From Futiania mangrovi (lineage in GTDB: Bacteria > Pseudomonadota > Alphaproteobacteria > Futianiales > Futianiaceae), in contig NZ_JAMZFT010000001.1 in NCBI RefSeq assembly GCF_024158125.1, positions 496,001 through 560,000 of the forward strand: a stretch of 64,000 nucleotides of DNA, given 5' to 3'. The notes beneath the pieces are model-generated. The model had not been told where the DNA came from, made no database searches, and saw nothing but the letters and a program-made list of their open reading frames with translations. Position 1 is the first letter of the stretch. Each line of letters opens with the position of its first letter. Shown piece after piece: positions 46,787 to 55,993 of the stretch. Made by a program: the position numbers and the translations under genes.

Positions 46787-49108
46787 ATGACCACGCGGCA
46801 GACCTTCACGACGTCGAGCCATTGGGGCGCCTACACGCTGACCGTCGAGGACGGCCGCATCGTCGGCGTCGACCCCTTCGCAGGCGATCCGGAGCCCTCG
46901 GCCATCGGCCAGTCCATAGCGGACGCCGTCGACAGCGAGGCGCGGGTGACGCAGCCGATGGTGCGCAAGGGCTGGCTTGAGAACGGGCCGGGCCCCGCGG
47001 GCGGTGCGCGCGGGCGCGAGCCCTTCGTGCCGGTCAGCTGGGAGACCGCCACCGACCTCGTCGCGGGCGAGATCGCCCGGGTGCGCGAGGCGCACGGCAA
47101 CCAGGCGATCTACGGCGGCTCCTACGGCTGGGCGAGCGCGGGCCGCTTTCACCATGGCCAGAGCCAGGTGCACCGCTTCCTCAACTGCATCGGCGGCTAC
47201 ACCTACTCGGTGAAGAGCTACAGCACGGCGGCAGCGCAGGTGATCGTGCCGCATGTGCTGGGCCTCAACTTCCTCGACATGATGTGGCACCACACGCCGC
47301 GCTGGCCGCTGATCGCGGAACACACGGACCTGTTCGTCATGTTCGGCGGCATCGGCTCGAAGAACGCGCAGGTCAGCATGGGCGGCGTGACGCGGCACAG
47401 CACGGGGCCGTGGCTGAAGGAATGCCGCCGCCGCGGCGTCGATTTCGTGAACGTGAGCCCACTGGCGAGCGACACGCTGGCCGAGGTCGACGCGCAATGG
47501 CTGCCCGTCGTTCCGAACACCGACGTGGCGCTGATGCTCGGGCTTGCCCATGTGCTCGAAACGGAAGGGCTGACGGACCGGGAGTTTCTGGCGACGCGGG
47601 CGACGGGCTATGAGAAGTTCCGGCCCTATCTCCTTGGAGAGACGGACGGAACGCCGAAGACGCCGGAGTGGGCCGCGCCGATCTGCGGTATCGATGCGGA
47701 GACGATCCGCGCCCTCGCCCGGCGCATGGCGCAGGGGTGCACGCTGATCTCGGTCAGCTGGTCGCTGCAGCGCGCGCACCATGGCGAGCAGCCTTACTGG
47801 ATGGCGGCAACGCTGGCCGCGATGCTGGGCCAGATCGGGCTTCCGGGCGGCGGCGTCGGCTATGGCTATGGGGCGATCGGCGGCATCGGCACGCCGATCA
47901 AGCGGCTCGACGGCATGACGCTGCCGCAGGGGCAGAACCCCGTCGGAACCTTCATTCCCGTGGCGCGGATCGCGGACATGCTGCTCAATCCGGGCGAACC
48001 CTTCGATTACGACGGCAAGCGGCTCACCTATCCCGACATCAGGCTCGTCTACTGGTGCGGCGGCAACCCGTTCCACCATCACCAGGACCTGAACCGGCTG
48101 GAACAGGCCTGGCAGCGCCCGGAGACGGTGATTGTCAACGAACCCTGGTGGACGCCCACCGCGAAGCGCGCCGACATCGTGCTGCCCGCAACTACGCCCT
48201 ACGAGCGCAACGACATCGGCCGCGCCGGCTCCGACGCCTTCGTGATCGCGATGAAGCAGGCGGTCCAGCCGTTCGGGCAGGCGCGCGACGACTACACGAT
48301 CTTCGCGGACATCTCGGAAAAGCTGGGCGTGCGTGCGGCGTTCACCGAGGGGCGCGACGCGCAAGACTGGCTGGAACACCTCTACGACCGCTTCCGGCAG
48401 GGAATCGCGGCCGAGGGGCTGACACTCCCGCCGTTCGAGAGCTTCTGGGAGCAGGGCATCGTCGAACTTCCCGTGGAGGGCGACGAGCATGTCGACGTGC
48501 CCTTCGGCGACTTCCGCAAGGATCCGGCGGCCCATCCGCTGAAGACGCCGTCGGGCAAGGTCGAGATCTTCTCGCAGACCATCGCGGGCTTCGGCTATGA
48601 CGATTGCCCCGGCCATCCGGCGTGGATGGAGCCCGCGGAATGGCTGGGTGCGCCGCTGGCGAAGACCTGGCCGCTGCACCTCGTCTCGCCGCAGCCGGCG
48701 ACAAAGCTGCACAGCCAGCTCGACTTCGGACGGACGAGCGCGAACGCCAAGGTGCAGGGCCGCGAGGTCGTGACGATGCACCCCGACGACGCAGCAGCGC
48801 GCGGCATCGCGAACGGCGACGCGGTGCGCATCTTCAACGCGCGGGGCGCCTGCCTGTCGATCGCGCGCCTCAGCGATGCGATCCGGCCGGGCGTGGTGGC
48901 ACTGCCCACGGGCGCCTGGTTCGATCCGGCCCGCGAGGGCAGCTCTCTCGAGCGGCACGGGAACCCCAATGCGCTGTCGCTCGACACCGGCACGTCGAAG
49001 CTGGGGCAGGGGTCGTCCGCACATACGGCGCTCGTCGAGTTGGAGCGTTTCGAGGGGCCACTTCCGCCCGTGGAGGCCTTCGCCCCGCCGCCCGTCGTCA
49101 GCCGCTGA
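46787..49108 (+). CDS. Molybdopterin S/N-oxide reductase, BisC/TorA-type
   Basis: This 773-residue enzyme belongs to the DMSO reductase family, type III. The predicted molybdenum ligand is Ser146 in VKSYSTAAAQVIVPHVLG; no N-terminal iron-sulfur cysteines exist, as in BisC and TorA. Cofactor blocks include GGNPFHHHQDLN, NEPWWTPTAKRADIVLP with TTPYERND after it, and a C-terminal TGAWFDPAREG region. No Tat signal precedes the mature sequence, so it is cytoplasmic like biotin sulfoxide reductase. A GAGAGGGAGAGG run upstream supports the ATG (a GTG two codons earlier is possible). Substrate could be methionine or biotin sulfoxide, or a trimethylamine oxide analogue. Confidence 0.9.
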   Translation: MTTRQTFTTSSHWGAYTLTVEDGRIVGVDPFAGDPEPSAIGQSIADAVDSEARVTQPMVRKGWLENGPGPAGGARGREPFVPVSWETATDLVAGEIARVREAHGNQAIYGGSYGWASAGRFHHGQSQVHRFLNCIGGYTYSVKSYSTAAAQVIVPHVLGLNFLDMMWHHTPRWPLIAEHTDLFVMFGGIGSKNAQVSMGGVTRHSTGPWLKECRRRGVDFVNVSPLASDTLAEVDAQWLPVVPNTDVALMLGLAHVLETEGLTDREFLATRATGYEKFRPYLLGETDGTPKTPEWAAPICGIDAETIRALARRMAQGCTLISVSWSLQRAHHGEQPYWMAATLAAMLGQIGLPGGGVGYGYGAIGGIGTPIKRLDGMTLPQGQNPVGTFIPVARIADMLLNPGEPFDYDGKRLTYPDIRLVYWCGGNPFHHHQDLNRLEQAWQRPETVIVNEPWWTPTAKRADIVLPATTPYERNDIGRAGSDAFVIAMKQAVQPFGQARDDYTIFADISEKLGVRAAFTEGRDAQDWLEHLYDRFRQGIAAEGLTLPPFESFWEQGIVELPVEGDEHVDVPFGDFRKDPAAHPLKTPSGKVEIFSQTIAGFGYDDCPGHPAWMEPAEWLGAPLAKTWPLHLVSPQPATKLHSQLDFGRTSANAKVQGREVVTMHPDDAAARGIANGDAVRIFNARGACLSIARLSDAIRPGVVALPTGAWFDPAREGSSLERHGNPNALSLDTGTSKLGQGSSAHTALVELERFEGPLPPVEAFAPPPVVSR

Positions 49109-49161
49109 CCACGCCTCCTCCGGGGACGGCGCGAGGGAGCGGGAACGACCGAGAGGGTTTG

Positions 49162-49179
49162 ACATACCGAGTAGTATGT
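49162..49179. promoter_or_regulatory. TetR-type operator before the OYE-liv operon
   Basis: ACATACCGAGTAGTATGT contains perfect six-base arms ACATAC/GTATGT. A TTGACA -35 hexamer (49159-49164) overlaps the left arm, so binding would block the promoter. The reverse strand of a second copy at 60221-60238 matches it at nearly every base. Found 120 bases before the OYE-type reductase gene and by position read rightward. Confidence 0.75.
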
Positions 49180-49301
49180 TAGACGATTGGCTTAACGCCG
49201 GGGCAACCGGCGAGGGCTGGCCGCAGGACGGCGACAGGGGAGGCAAGGTGGCGGATGGCGATGCGTGTCGCAGGCTTTCCGGCCGAGAGGGCGAGGAAGG
49301 G

Positions 49302-51401
49302 ATGAGCGCGTTTCCGGCGCTCTTCTCTCCGTTTCGTCTTGGCAGCCTTGCGCTCGCCAATCGCATCGTCATGGCCCCGATGGAAACCAACATGTCGGGT
49401 CCGGACGGAAGCGTCACCGACCGGATGATCGCCTATTACGCGGCGCGGGCCGCGGGCGGGGCGGGCCTCGTCACGGTCGAGTTCACCTGCGTCGACCGCC
49501 CGGCGGGTCTCGGCGCAAGCCCGCAACTGAGCCTCGACAGCGACGATCTGATCGCGGGGCATCGGCGTCTCGTGGACGCGATCCATGCCGCGGGTTCGAA
49601 GGCCTGCCTGCAGATCCATCACGCCGGGCGGCAGACGCTCCTGAGGCACACGGGCGGCGTGCAGCCGGTCGCACCCTCGGCCATCGCCTGCCGGTCGTTC
49701 CGGGTGCAGCCGCGCGAGCTTACCGTGCCGGAGATCGCAGGCCTGGTCGACAGGTTCGCCGCCGCCGCCGCGCGCGCGGTCGAGGCGGGCTACGACGCCA
49801 TCGAACTGCACGGCGCGCATGGCTACCTGCTCGGCCAGTTCCTGTCGCCGCACAGCAACCGGCGCACCGACATCTACGGCGGGGACGAGGCACGCCGCCT
49901 GCGCTTCCCTTGCGAGGTGATCGCGGCGGTGAAGGCCGCGGCGGGCGGCCGGCCGGTGATCTATCGCCTTTCCGCGGCAGAATATGTGGAGGGCGGCCTC
50001 ACCATCGAGGACACGGTGCGCCTCGCCCCATACCTGACGGCGGCCGGGGCGGACGCGCTGCATGTCTCGACGGGGACCGGGGAGCGGCTCGACTGCAACG
50101 TCGATCCGGTGAACCACGCGGAGGGATGGCGGCTGCCGCTCGCCCGCGCGATCCGGGAGGCCGCTGGCGTGCCGGTGATCGGCGTCGGCGTCATTCGCCA
50201 TCCGGAGGTCGCCGACAAGGCGGTGGCGGGCGGCGACTGCGATCTCGTCGCGCTGGGCCGCGCGCTGCTGGTCGATCCGCAGTGGCCGGAGAAGGCGCGG
50301 GACGGACGGGCGGGCGAGATCCGCCCCTGCACCTCCTGCAACTGGTGCATCGACCGGCTGATGGCGGACGTGCCCGTGGGCTGCGCGGAGAACCCGCGGG
50401 CGGGCCGCGAGGGTGAGCCCGATCCGTTGTCAGCGCGGGCGGAGGGACTGCGTGCAATTGTCGTCGGCGCGGGGCCGGGCGGTATCCAGGCGGCGCTGAT
50501 GCTGGACGCGGCGGGGATGGACGTGACGCTGCTCGAAAGGCGCACCGCGCCCGGGTCCGGCGTGACGGTCTCGGGCATGCCGCCGGGCAAGGACAAGTTT
50601 CTGTGGTACCGTGACCATCTCGCGGGAGAGCTGGCCCGAAGCCGGGTTGCCCTGCGCTGCGGTGTGGAGGCGACGCCGGACATGGTCGCACAGATGCACC
50701 CCGACCTTGCGGTGGTGGCGATCGGCGGAACGGACCGCCGCCCGTCCGTGCCGGGGCTCGGCCTGCCGAACGTCGTTCCGGCCTACGAGGTCCTCGCGGG
50801 CGAGGTGGCGCTGGCCGACGGGCCGCTCGTCGTCTGGGGCGGGGGCGAGACGGGCTGCGAGGCCGCCGAACACGCCGCCGCGCAAGGGCGCCGCGTGACG
50901 CTTGTGACGGCGGGGCCGGAGAAGCGGCTCGCGCGCCGCGCGCAACTGATCTACCGGCGTCAGCTTCTCAAAAGGATTGCCGAGAACCCGTCGATCGAGG
51001 TGCGCGCGGGTTGCCGGATGCTGGAAATCCTGCCCGATGGCGTCCGCGTCGCGGGGGAGGACGGCGCGGTGGGGCACATCCCCGCAGTGCAGGTGCTGGT
51101 CGCGCAGGGGCGGGGCGCGCAGGCGGATTTCGCCGAAACGCTTGCCGCGCGCGGTCTCGCCGTCGCCGAGATCGGCGACTGCCGCGACGTGCGCCGGATC
51201 GGCGACGCGGTCGACGACGCCTACGAGGCGGTCGCGAGCTTTCTCACGTCGCGTGCGTCCGGGAAGGGCGGGACGGCGTCCCGGCCATGGACCTGGCCCG
51301 CGCGCGGCGCACTACAGCCTTCCGCACCGGCGGCCAGCCGCCAGGCGGACACGACAGACAAGGGGCGGCTGAACGCCCCGGACCGGACGGCCGCGGTCTG
51401 A
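49302..51401 (+). CDS. OYE-type FMN/4Fe-4S/FAD oxidoreductase
   Basis: This 699-residue protein has the 2,4-dienoyl-CoA reductase/trimethylamine dehydrogenase architecture. The FMN barrel contains LQIHHAGRQ (104-110) and GAHGYLLGQFLSPHSNRRTD; four cysteines for a 4Fe-4S cluster are Cys343, 346, 349 and 361 (CTSCNWC...GC). A FAD-binding fold AIVVGAGPGGIQ follows near 388, then an NAD fold LVVWGGGETGCEAAEHA. It probably reduces a conjugated or alicyclic enoyl compound. The C-terminal 40 residues are low-complexity. ATG at 49302 follows GCGAGGAAGGG. It leads an operon with a Liv-type importer. Confidence 0.88.
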   Translation: MSAFPALFSPFRLGSLALANRIVMAPMETNMSGPDGSVTDRMIAYYAARAAGGAGLVTVEFTCVDRPAGLGASPQLSLDSDDLIAGHRRLVDAIHAAGSKACLQIHHAGRQTLLRHTGGVQPVAPSAIACRSFRVQPRELTVPEIAGLVDRFAAAAARAVEAGYDAIELHGAHGYLLGQFLSPHSNRRTDIYGGDEARRLRFPCEVIAAVKAAAGGRPVIYRLSAAEYVEGGLTIEDTVRLAPYLTAAGADALHVSTGTGERLDCNVDPVNHAEGWRLPLARAIREAAGVPVIGVGVIRHPEVADKAVAGGDCDLVALGRALLVDPQWPEKARDGRAGEIRPCTSCNWCIDRLMADVPVGCAENPRAGREGEPDPLSARAEGLRAIVVGAGPGGIQAALMLDAAGMDVTLLERRTAPGSGVTVSGMPPGKDKFLWYRDHLAGELARSRVALRCGVEATPDMVAQMHPDLAVVAIGGTDRRPSVPGLGLPNVVPAYEVLAGEVALADGPLVVWGGGETGCEAAEHAAAQGRRVTLVTAGPEKRLARRAQLIYRRQLLKRIAENPSIEVRAGCRMLEILPDGVRVAGEDGAVGHIPAVQVLVAQGRGAQADFAETLAARGLAVAEIGDCRDVRRIGDAVDDAYEAVASFLTSRASGKGGTASRPWTWPARGALQPSAPAASRQADTTDKGRLNAPDRTAAV

Positions 51402-51441
51402 ACAGCCCGCGCCCGCACACGCAAGAAGGAGGAGGAGACGC

Positions 51442-52590
51442 ATGAAGCGCAAGTTGATGACATGGCTCGCCGCCGGCCTCATGGCCGTCGGGGGCGCGGC
51501 GCACGCCGCAGACGCGCCGAAGGATCCCGAGGTGTTCCGGATCGGCGCGATCCTGGCCATGAGCGGCAAGGCCGACTGGTACGGCAAGGTCATGAGCCAG
51601 GGCATCCTGCAGGCCGTCGAGGAGATCAACGCCAAGGGCGGTATCGACGGCATCAAGCTGGAAGCCGTGATCGAGGACCACAAGAGCGGCGTCGCCAAGG
51701 AAGGCGTCGCGGCCATGAACCGCCTGATGAACCTCTACAACGTCCAGGTGGTGCTGACGTCGTTCTCGCCGCCGACGCTGGCCATCGCGCCGATCGCCGA
51801 CGAGAAGGGCATCCTGCTGCTCAATGGCGGCGGCGTGAGCACGGCACTCGTGGGCGCGTCGAAGTACCTGTTCCACAACCGCTCGCTGGCGTCCGACCTC
51901 GGCCGTGCGGCGGCGGCGCGCGCGAACGACCAGGGCCTTAAGAAGATGGCGCAACTCGCGTGGAAGACCGACGCGGGCGAGAGCGTGATCGCGGGCGTCG
52001 AGCCCTATTGGAAGAACCTGGGCGGCACCATCGTGGCGACCGAGTTCATGGACGTCGGCGCGCCGAACATCGACACGCAGGCGGCCAAGATCCGGGCGTC
52101 CAACCCGGACTGGGTGGCGCTCTGGCTGTTCAGCCCGGATCCGGGCCTCGCCATCAAGCGCGTGCGCGAGTTCGGCATGAAGGTGCCGATCATTGGCATC
52201 GAGTACACCGACGACATCGCCAAGGGGGCGGGCAAGTTCATCGAGGGGTATGAGTACACCTCCGACTACTTCACCCCGTCGGCAGGCTGGTCGAAGTCGT
52301 TCTCCGACGGCTACCAGCAGCGTTATGGCGCCGCACCGGAGTTCTATGCCGCCAACTACTACGAGGCGGTCTATGTCGCGGCGGAGGCGATCCGCCGGGC
52401 GCGCGCCAAGGGCGGCGACTACTACAAGGGCGACAAGCTGGCTGCCGAGATCCGGGCGAACCCGGTCTTCGACAGCGTCTACGGCGACACCATGACCTAC
52501 CAGGACAACGGCGTCGCAACGAAGCCGGTCGCGCTGTTCAAGGTGGAGGACGGCAAGCCCGTCTTCCAGAAGTACGTCAAAGCCCAGTGA
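51442..52590 (+). CDS. livK: Branched-chain-type ABC importer, solute-binding protein
   Basis: This 382-residue periplasmic binding protein has a signal peptide (MKRKLMTWLAAGLMAVGGAA, cleaved near HAAD). The mature part opens FRIGAILAMSGKADWYGKVM and has PIADEKGILLLNGGGVSTAL. The LivK-like type 1 fold binds amino acids, but catabolic members bind aromatic or alicyclic acids. It follows the reductase gene by 40 bases with AAGGAGGAGG before the ATG, a strong site. A long hairpin separates it from livH. The symbol reflects class only. Confidence 0.88.
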   Translation: MKRKLMTWLAAGLMAVGGAAHAADAPKDPEVFRIGAILAMSGKADWYGKVMSQGILQAVEEINAKGGIDGIKLEAVIEDHKSGVAKEGVAAMNRLMNLYNVQVVLTSFSPPTLAIAPIADEKGILLLNGGGVSTALVGASKYLFHNRSLASDLGRAAAARANDQGLKKMAQLAWKTDAGESVIAGVEPYWKNLGGTIVATEFMDVGAPNIDTQAAKIRASNPDWVALWLFSPDPGLAIKRVREFGMKVPIIGIEYTDDIAKGAGKFIEGYEYTSDYFTPSAGWSKSFSDGYQQRYGAAPEFYAANYYEAVYVAAEAIRRARAKGGDYYKGDKLAAEIRANPVFDSVYGDTMTYQDNGVATKPVALFKVEDGKPVFQKYVKAQ

Positions 52591-52614
52591 CACCTGGGGC
52601 ACGGGCCTGAAGAC

Positions 52615-52643
52615 CCGGAGGGCGGCATGGCGCCGCCCTCCGG
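52615..52643 (+). promoter_or_regulatory. Long stem-loop between livK and livH
   Basis: CCGGAGGGCGGC (52615-52626) pairs perfectly with GCCGCCCTCCGG (52632-52643) around the loop ATGGC. Twelve G/C-rich pairs with no T run argue against simple termination. It sits between a receptor gene and the permease genes, the usual place for a message-stabilising hairpin that raises receptor levels. Confidence 0.6.
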
Positions 52644-52670
52644 CCTGCCCGCAACCGAGGCCGTATTCCG

Positions 52671-53540
52671 ATGGATCTTCTGCTCCAGCTACTCGTCAAC
52701 GGGTTCATCAACGGAAGCCATTACGCGCTTCTGGGGGTGAGCTTCGGACTGATCTTCGCCACGACACGCATCGTGCACTTCGCCTATGGCCCGGTGTTCA
52801 CGGTCGCCGCCTATTGCGGGTGGTTCGTGTCCGGCGCGATGGGCCTGCCCGTCGTTCTGGGCTTCGCGGCCGCAATCGGCGCGGCGGTGGTGCTCGGCGT
52901 GCTCAGCTATCTCGTGGTCTACCGCCCGCTCGAGCTTAACAACGCGCCGCACCTCGTGCCGCTGATCGCCTCGCTCGGCCTCTACATCGTGATCGAGAAC
53001 ATGGTGGGGATCGTCTTCGGGTCGGGTGTCCGGGTGGTGGACGACCTCAGCTACGAGATCTTCCTCGTGGGCCCGCTGTTCTTCACGGAGATCCATGTCT
53101 GGCAGGTGGCGAGCTTCGTCATCCTCGGCCTCGCGCTGTTCGCGTTCCTGCGCCACACCCGCTACGGCAAGGCGATCCTCGCCATGACCGACAATGCGGA
53201 GATGGCGCGCGTCATCGGCATCGACACGTTCCGCATCACCATTCTCGTGTTCGTCATAGGCTCGGCCATCTCGGCGGTGCCGGCCATGCTGATCCTGCTG
53301 AAGGACGGCGGCAGCACGCACATGGGTTTCGCGGCCGTGTTCATGGGCTTCGTCGCGGTCTTCATCGGCGGCATCGGCTCGCTGAAGGGGGCGGCTGTGG
53401 GCGGCTTCGTCCTCGGCCTCGTGGAGAGCCTCGGCCTCTGGCAGATCCCGACCGAATGGCAGAACTCCATCGCCTTCGTCGTGCTGTTCCTGATGATCAT
53501 GCTGCGCCCGCAGGGGCTGTTCGGCACCAACCGGACCTGA
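52671..53540 (+). CDS. livH: Branched-chain-type ABC importer, permease LivH
   Basis: This 289-residue integral membrane protein has about eight helices. LivH marks are NGFINGSHYALLGVSFGLIF, YRPLELNNAPHLVPLIASLG, the EAA-like loop HTRYGKAILAMTDNAEMARV, and GFAAVFMGFVAVFIGGIGSL. It forms the channel with the permease half of the next protein. The ATG at 52671 is close to the first helix. It precedes the fused livM-livG gene by ten bases. Confidence 0.92.
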   Translation: MDLLLQLLVNGFINGSHYALLGVSFGLIFATTRIVHFAYGPVFTVAAYCGWFVSGAMGLPVVLGFAAAIGAAVVLGVLSYLVVYRPLELNNAPHLVPLIASLGLYIVIENMVGIVFGSGVRVVDDLSYEIFLVGPLFFTEIHVWQVASFVILGLALFAFLRHTRYGKAILAMTDNAEMARVIGIDTFRITILVFVIGSAISAVPAMLILLKDGGSTHMGFAAVFMGFVAVFIGGIGSLKGAAVGGFVLGLVESLGLWQIPTEWQNSIAFVVLFLMIMLRPQGLFGTNRT

Positions 53541-53550
53541 GGGGCGGACC

Positions 53551-55257
53551 ATGGACTATCTTCTGCACATCCTGGTGATGGTCTGCTTCTACGCAATCCT
53601 CGCCACATCGTTCAATCTGCTGATCGGCTTCGCGGGTCTGTTCGCGCTGTCGCACGCGGCGTTCTACGCCTTCGGCGCCTATGCGACGGCCATCGCGACG
53701 ACGACGCTCGGCCTGCCGTTCCCGCTGCCGCTGCTGCTGTCGATCGTGGTCGCGGGCTTCATCGGCGTGCTGATCGCGCTGCCGGCGCTGAGGGTCGCGG
53801 GCGAGTATCTCGTGGTCGTCTCGCTGGCCCTGCAGATCATCGCCATCGAGGTCTTCATCAACTGGAAGGAAGTGACCGGCGGCACCGACGGGATCAGCGG
53901 CGTGCCGAAGCTCGAACTCTTCGGCTTCGGCTTCGACTCGCCCGGCAAGTTCCTGATCCTCGCGGTGGTCATGGCGGTCTTCTGCTTCTGGGTGGCGACG
54001 CGGCTTGCCCGCTCTCCGTTCGGGCGCGCGCTGAGGGCGATGCGCGAGAACGAGAGCGCGGCCCAGGCCGTGGGCAAGAACATCCTTTACATGAAGGTCT
54101 CGGTCTTCGCCGTGTCGGCGAGCCTCGCGGCCATCGCGGGCTGGATGTTCGCGCGCTACTTCTCCTATGTGGGCGCCGACAGCTTCACCATCGACGAGAC
54201 CATCTACATCCTCGCCATGGTGATCCTCGGCGGCACGGGTAACCTCTGGGGCTCGGTGCTGGGCGCGGCGATCCTGGTCATCCTGCCGGAGCTTCTGAAG
54301 TTCATCGACATGCCGGTCGACATCGCCGACAAGATGCGGCTCGTCATGTACGGCGTGGTGCTGGTCCTCATCCTGCGCTTCCGGCCGGAGGGCATGCTGC
54401 CCGAACCGCGCGGTCTCGCGGCCATGACGGTCGACCTCTCCGGCGAGGACCTGAAGCCCGCGCGCGAGGGCGAGACCTTCCGCGGCGGCAGCGCGCAGAA
54501 GGGCGAGGTCGTGATGCGCGGCACCGACCTGAAGAAGACCTTTGGCGGCATCACCGCGGTCTCGCATCTCTCCATCGAGCTGAAGAGCGGCTGGATCACC
54601 GGCCTGATCGGTCCGAACGGGGCGGGCAAGACAACGGCGTTCAACCTGCTCACGGGCTTCCTCAAACCCACCGGTGGCGAGATCGAGCTGCGCGGGCGCA
54701 AGGTGGAGAACCTGAAGCCTCACCAGGTCGTCGGAAGCGGGGTCGCGCGGTCCTTCCAGGACCTGCGGCTCTTCACCAAGATGACGGTGATCGAGAACGT
54801 GATCGTCGCGCTTCCCGGCCAGTCGGGCGACAACCTGGCGAACGTCTATTTCCGGCCCTGGGCGGTGCGCGCGGAGGAGCATGAGAACGCCGCCCGCGCA
54901 ATGGAGATCCTGCGGTTCGTGGATCTCGACGGCAAGGCGCACGAGACGGCGGAGAACCTGTCCTACGCGGAGGAGAAGCTGCTGGTGGTTGCCCGCCTGC
55001 TGGCGACGGGGGCGGAGGTGCTGCTGTTCGACGAGCCGCTATCGGGCCTCGACCGCACGACGCTGCAGGAAATCTTCCCCGTCATCCGCAAGCTCGCGGA
55101 GAACGGCAAGACGATCTGCATCATCGAGCACAACCTCGACGTCATCAAGGAACTCTGCGACGTCGTCTACTTCCTCGACGAGGGGCACGCCATGGCCATC
55201 GGCACCCCCGACGAGGTCATGAACGATCCCGAGCTGGCGACGAGGTACTTCAAATGA
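53551..55257 (+). CDS. Fused LivM permease and LivG ATPase
   Basis: This 568-residue protein joins two subunits normally encoded separately. Residues 1-285 are a LivM-like permease (FNLLIGFAGLFALSHAAFYA, the loop ARSPFGRALRAMRENESAAQ). A linker of about 35 residues follows. Residues 320-568 are a LivG-like ATPase: P-loop GPNGAGKT (354-361), Q-loop RSFQDLRLF, Walker B LLFDEP (492-497) and His in IIEHNLDVI. The ABC signature is unusual: LSYAEEKLL instead of the LSGGQ type. Such fusions occur in other proteobacteria. Its stop overlaps livF by four bases, giving two ATPases with one fused to the membrane part. Confidence 0.9.
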   Translation: MDYLLHILVMVCFYAILATSFNLLIGFAGLFALSHAAFYAFGAYATAIATTTLGLPFPLPLLLSIVVAGFIGVLIALPALRVAGEYLVVVSLALQIIAIEVFINWKEVTGGTDGISGVPKLELFGFGFDSPGKFLILAVVMAVFCFWVATRLARSPFGRALRAMRENESAAQAVGKNILYMKVSVFAVSASLAAIAGWMFARYFSYVGADSFTIDETIYILAMVILGGTGNLWGSVLGAAILVILPELLKFIDMPVDIADKMRLVMYGVVLVLILRFRPEGMLPEPRGLAAMTVDLSGEDLKPAREGETFRGGSAQKGEVVMRGTDLKKTFGGITAVSHLSIELKSGWITGLIGPNGAGKTTAFNLLTGFLKPTGGEIELRGRKVENLKPHQVVGSGVARSFQDLRLFTKMTVIENVIVALPGQSGDNLANVYFRPWAVRAEEHENAARAMEILRFVDLDGKAHETAENLSYAEEKLLVVARLLATGAEVLLFDEPLSGLDRTTLQEIFPVIRKLAENGKTICIIEHNLDVIKELCDVVYFLDEGHAMAIGTPDEVMNDPELATRYFK

Positions 55258-55964
55258 GCGACGCGATCCTCGAAACGCGCGGGCTGGCCGCGGGGTATGG
55301 CAAGAAGCGTGTGATCTTCGGCATCGACCTCGCGCTGAAGAAGGGCGAGGTGCTGCTGGTCCTCGGCCACAACGGTGCGGGCAAGACCACGCTGATGCAG
55401 GCGATCTTCGGCCTCCTCAAGCCGATGGACGGCCAGGTCCTGCTCGACGGGCGCGACATCACGGGGCGCACGCCGGCCGCCAACGTGCACGACGGCGTCG
55501 CCTTCGTGCCGCAGGGCCACGGCATCTTCCGTACGCTGTCGGTGCGCGACAACCTCGAACTCGGCGGTTTCGTCGAGGAGGAGAAGGACAAGCTGCCCGA
55601 GCGCATCCAGACGGTCTATGAGCTGTTCCCGGTCCTGAAGGAGCGGCAGAACCAGATCGGCGGCACCATGTCGGGCGGCCAGCAGCAGATGCTCGCCATC
55701 GGCATGGCACTGATGCATGCCCCCCGCGTGCTCATCCTGGACGAGCCGTCCATCGGCCTCGCTCCGAACCTCGTCGAGCGCGTCATGCAGTCGATCCGCC
55801 AGATCAACGAGCGGTTCGGCACCTCGATCCTCATGGTGGAGCAGAACGTGCAGTACAGCCTGCCCATCGCGCACCGGGCGACGGTCATCAAGACCGGCGA
55901 GGTCGTCTACAACGGCGATCCCGCGCCACTGGGCGACCATGTGAAGCTGATGACGCTGTTCTGA
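55254..55964 (+). CDS. livF: Branched-chain-type ABC importer, ATPase LivF
   Basis: This 236-residue ATPase has the P-loop GHNGAGKT near residue 40, the signature MSGGQQQMLAIGMALM, and Walker B RVLILDEPSIGLAPN. The C-terminal half ends with VQYSLPIAHRATVIKTGEVV as in LivF. Unlike its fused partner, its signature is normal. The start overlaps the LivM-LivG stop by four bases. Its product pairs with the fused ATPase domain to drive the importer. Gap to the cyclase-family gene is 29 bases, in the same operon. Confidence 0.93.
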   Translation: MSDAILETRGLAAGYGKKRVIFGIDLALKKGEVLLVLGHNGAGKTTLMQAIFGLLKPMDGQVLLDGRDITGRTPAANVHDGVAFVPQGHGIFRTLSVRDNLELGGFVEEEKDKLPERIQTVYELFPVLKERQNQIGGTMSGGQQQMLAIGMALMHAPRVLILDEPSIGLAPNLVERVMQSIRQINERFGTSILMVEQNVQYSLPIAHRATVIKTGEVVYNGDPAPLGDHVKLMTLF

Positions 55965-55993
55965 TTTCCGAGACAACGGAGACGACGAGAGCC

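Noticed and set aside
46511-49417. A 968-codon open frame on the minus strand
   Set aside because: It lies opposite the molybdoenzyme and neighbouring genes; its product is Arg/His-rich with no family motif. Long antisense frames arise from the strong third-position GC bias.
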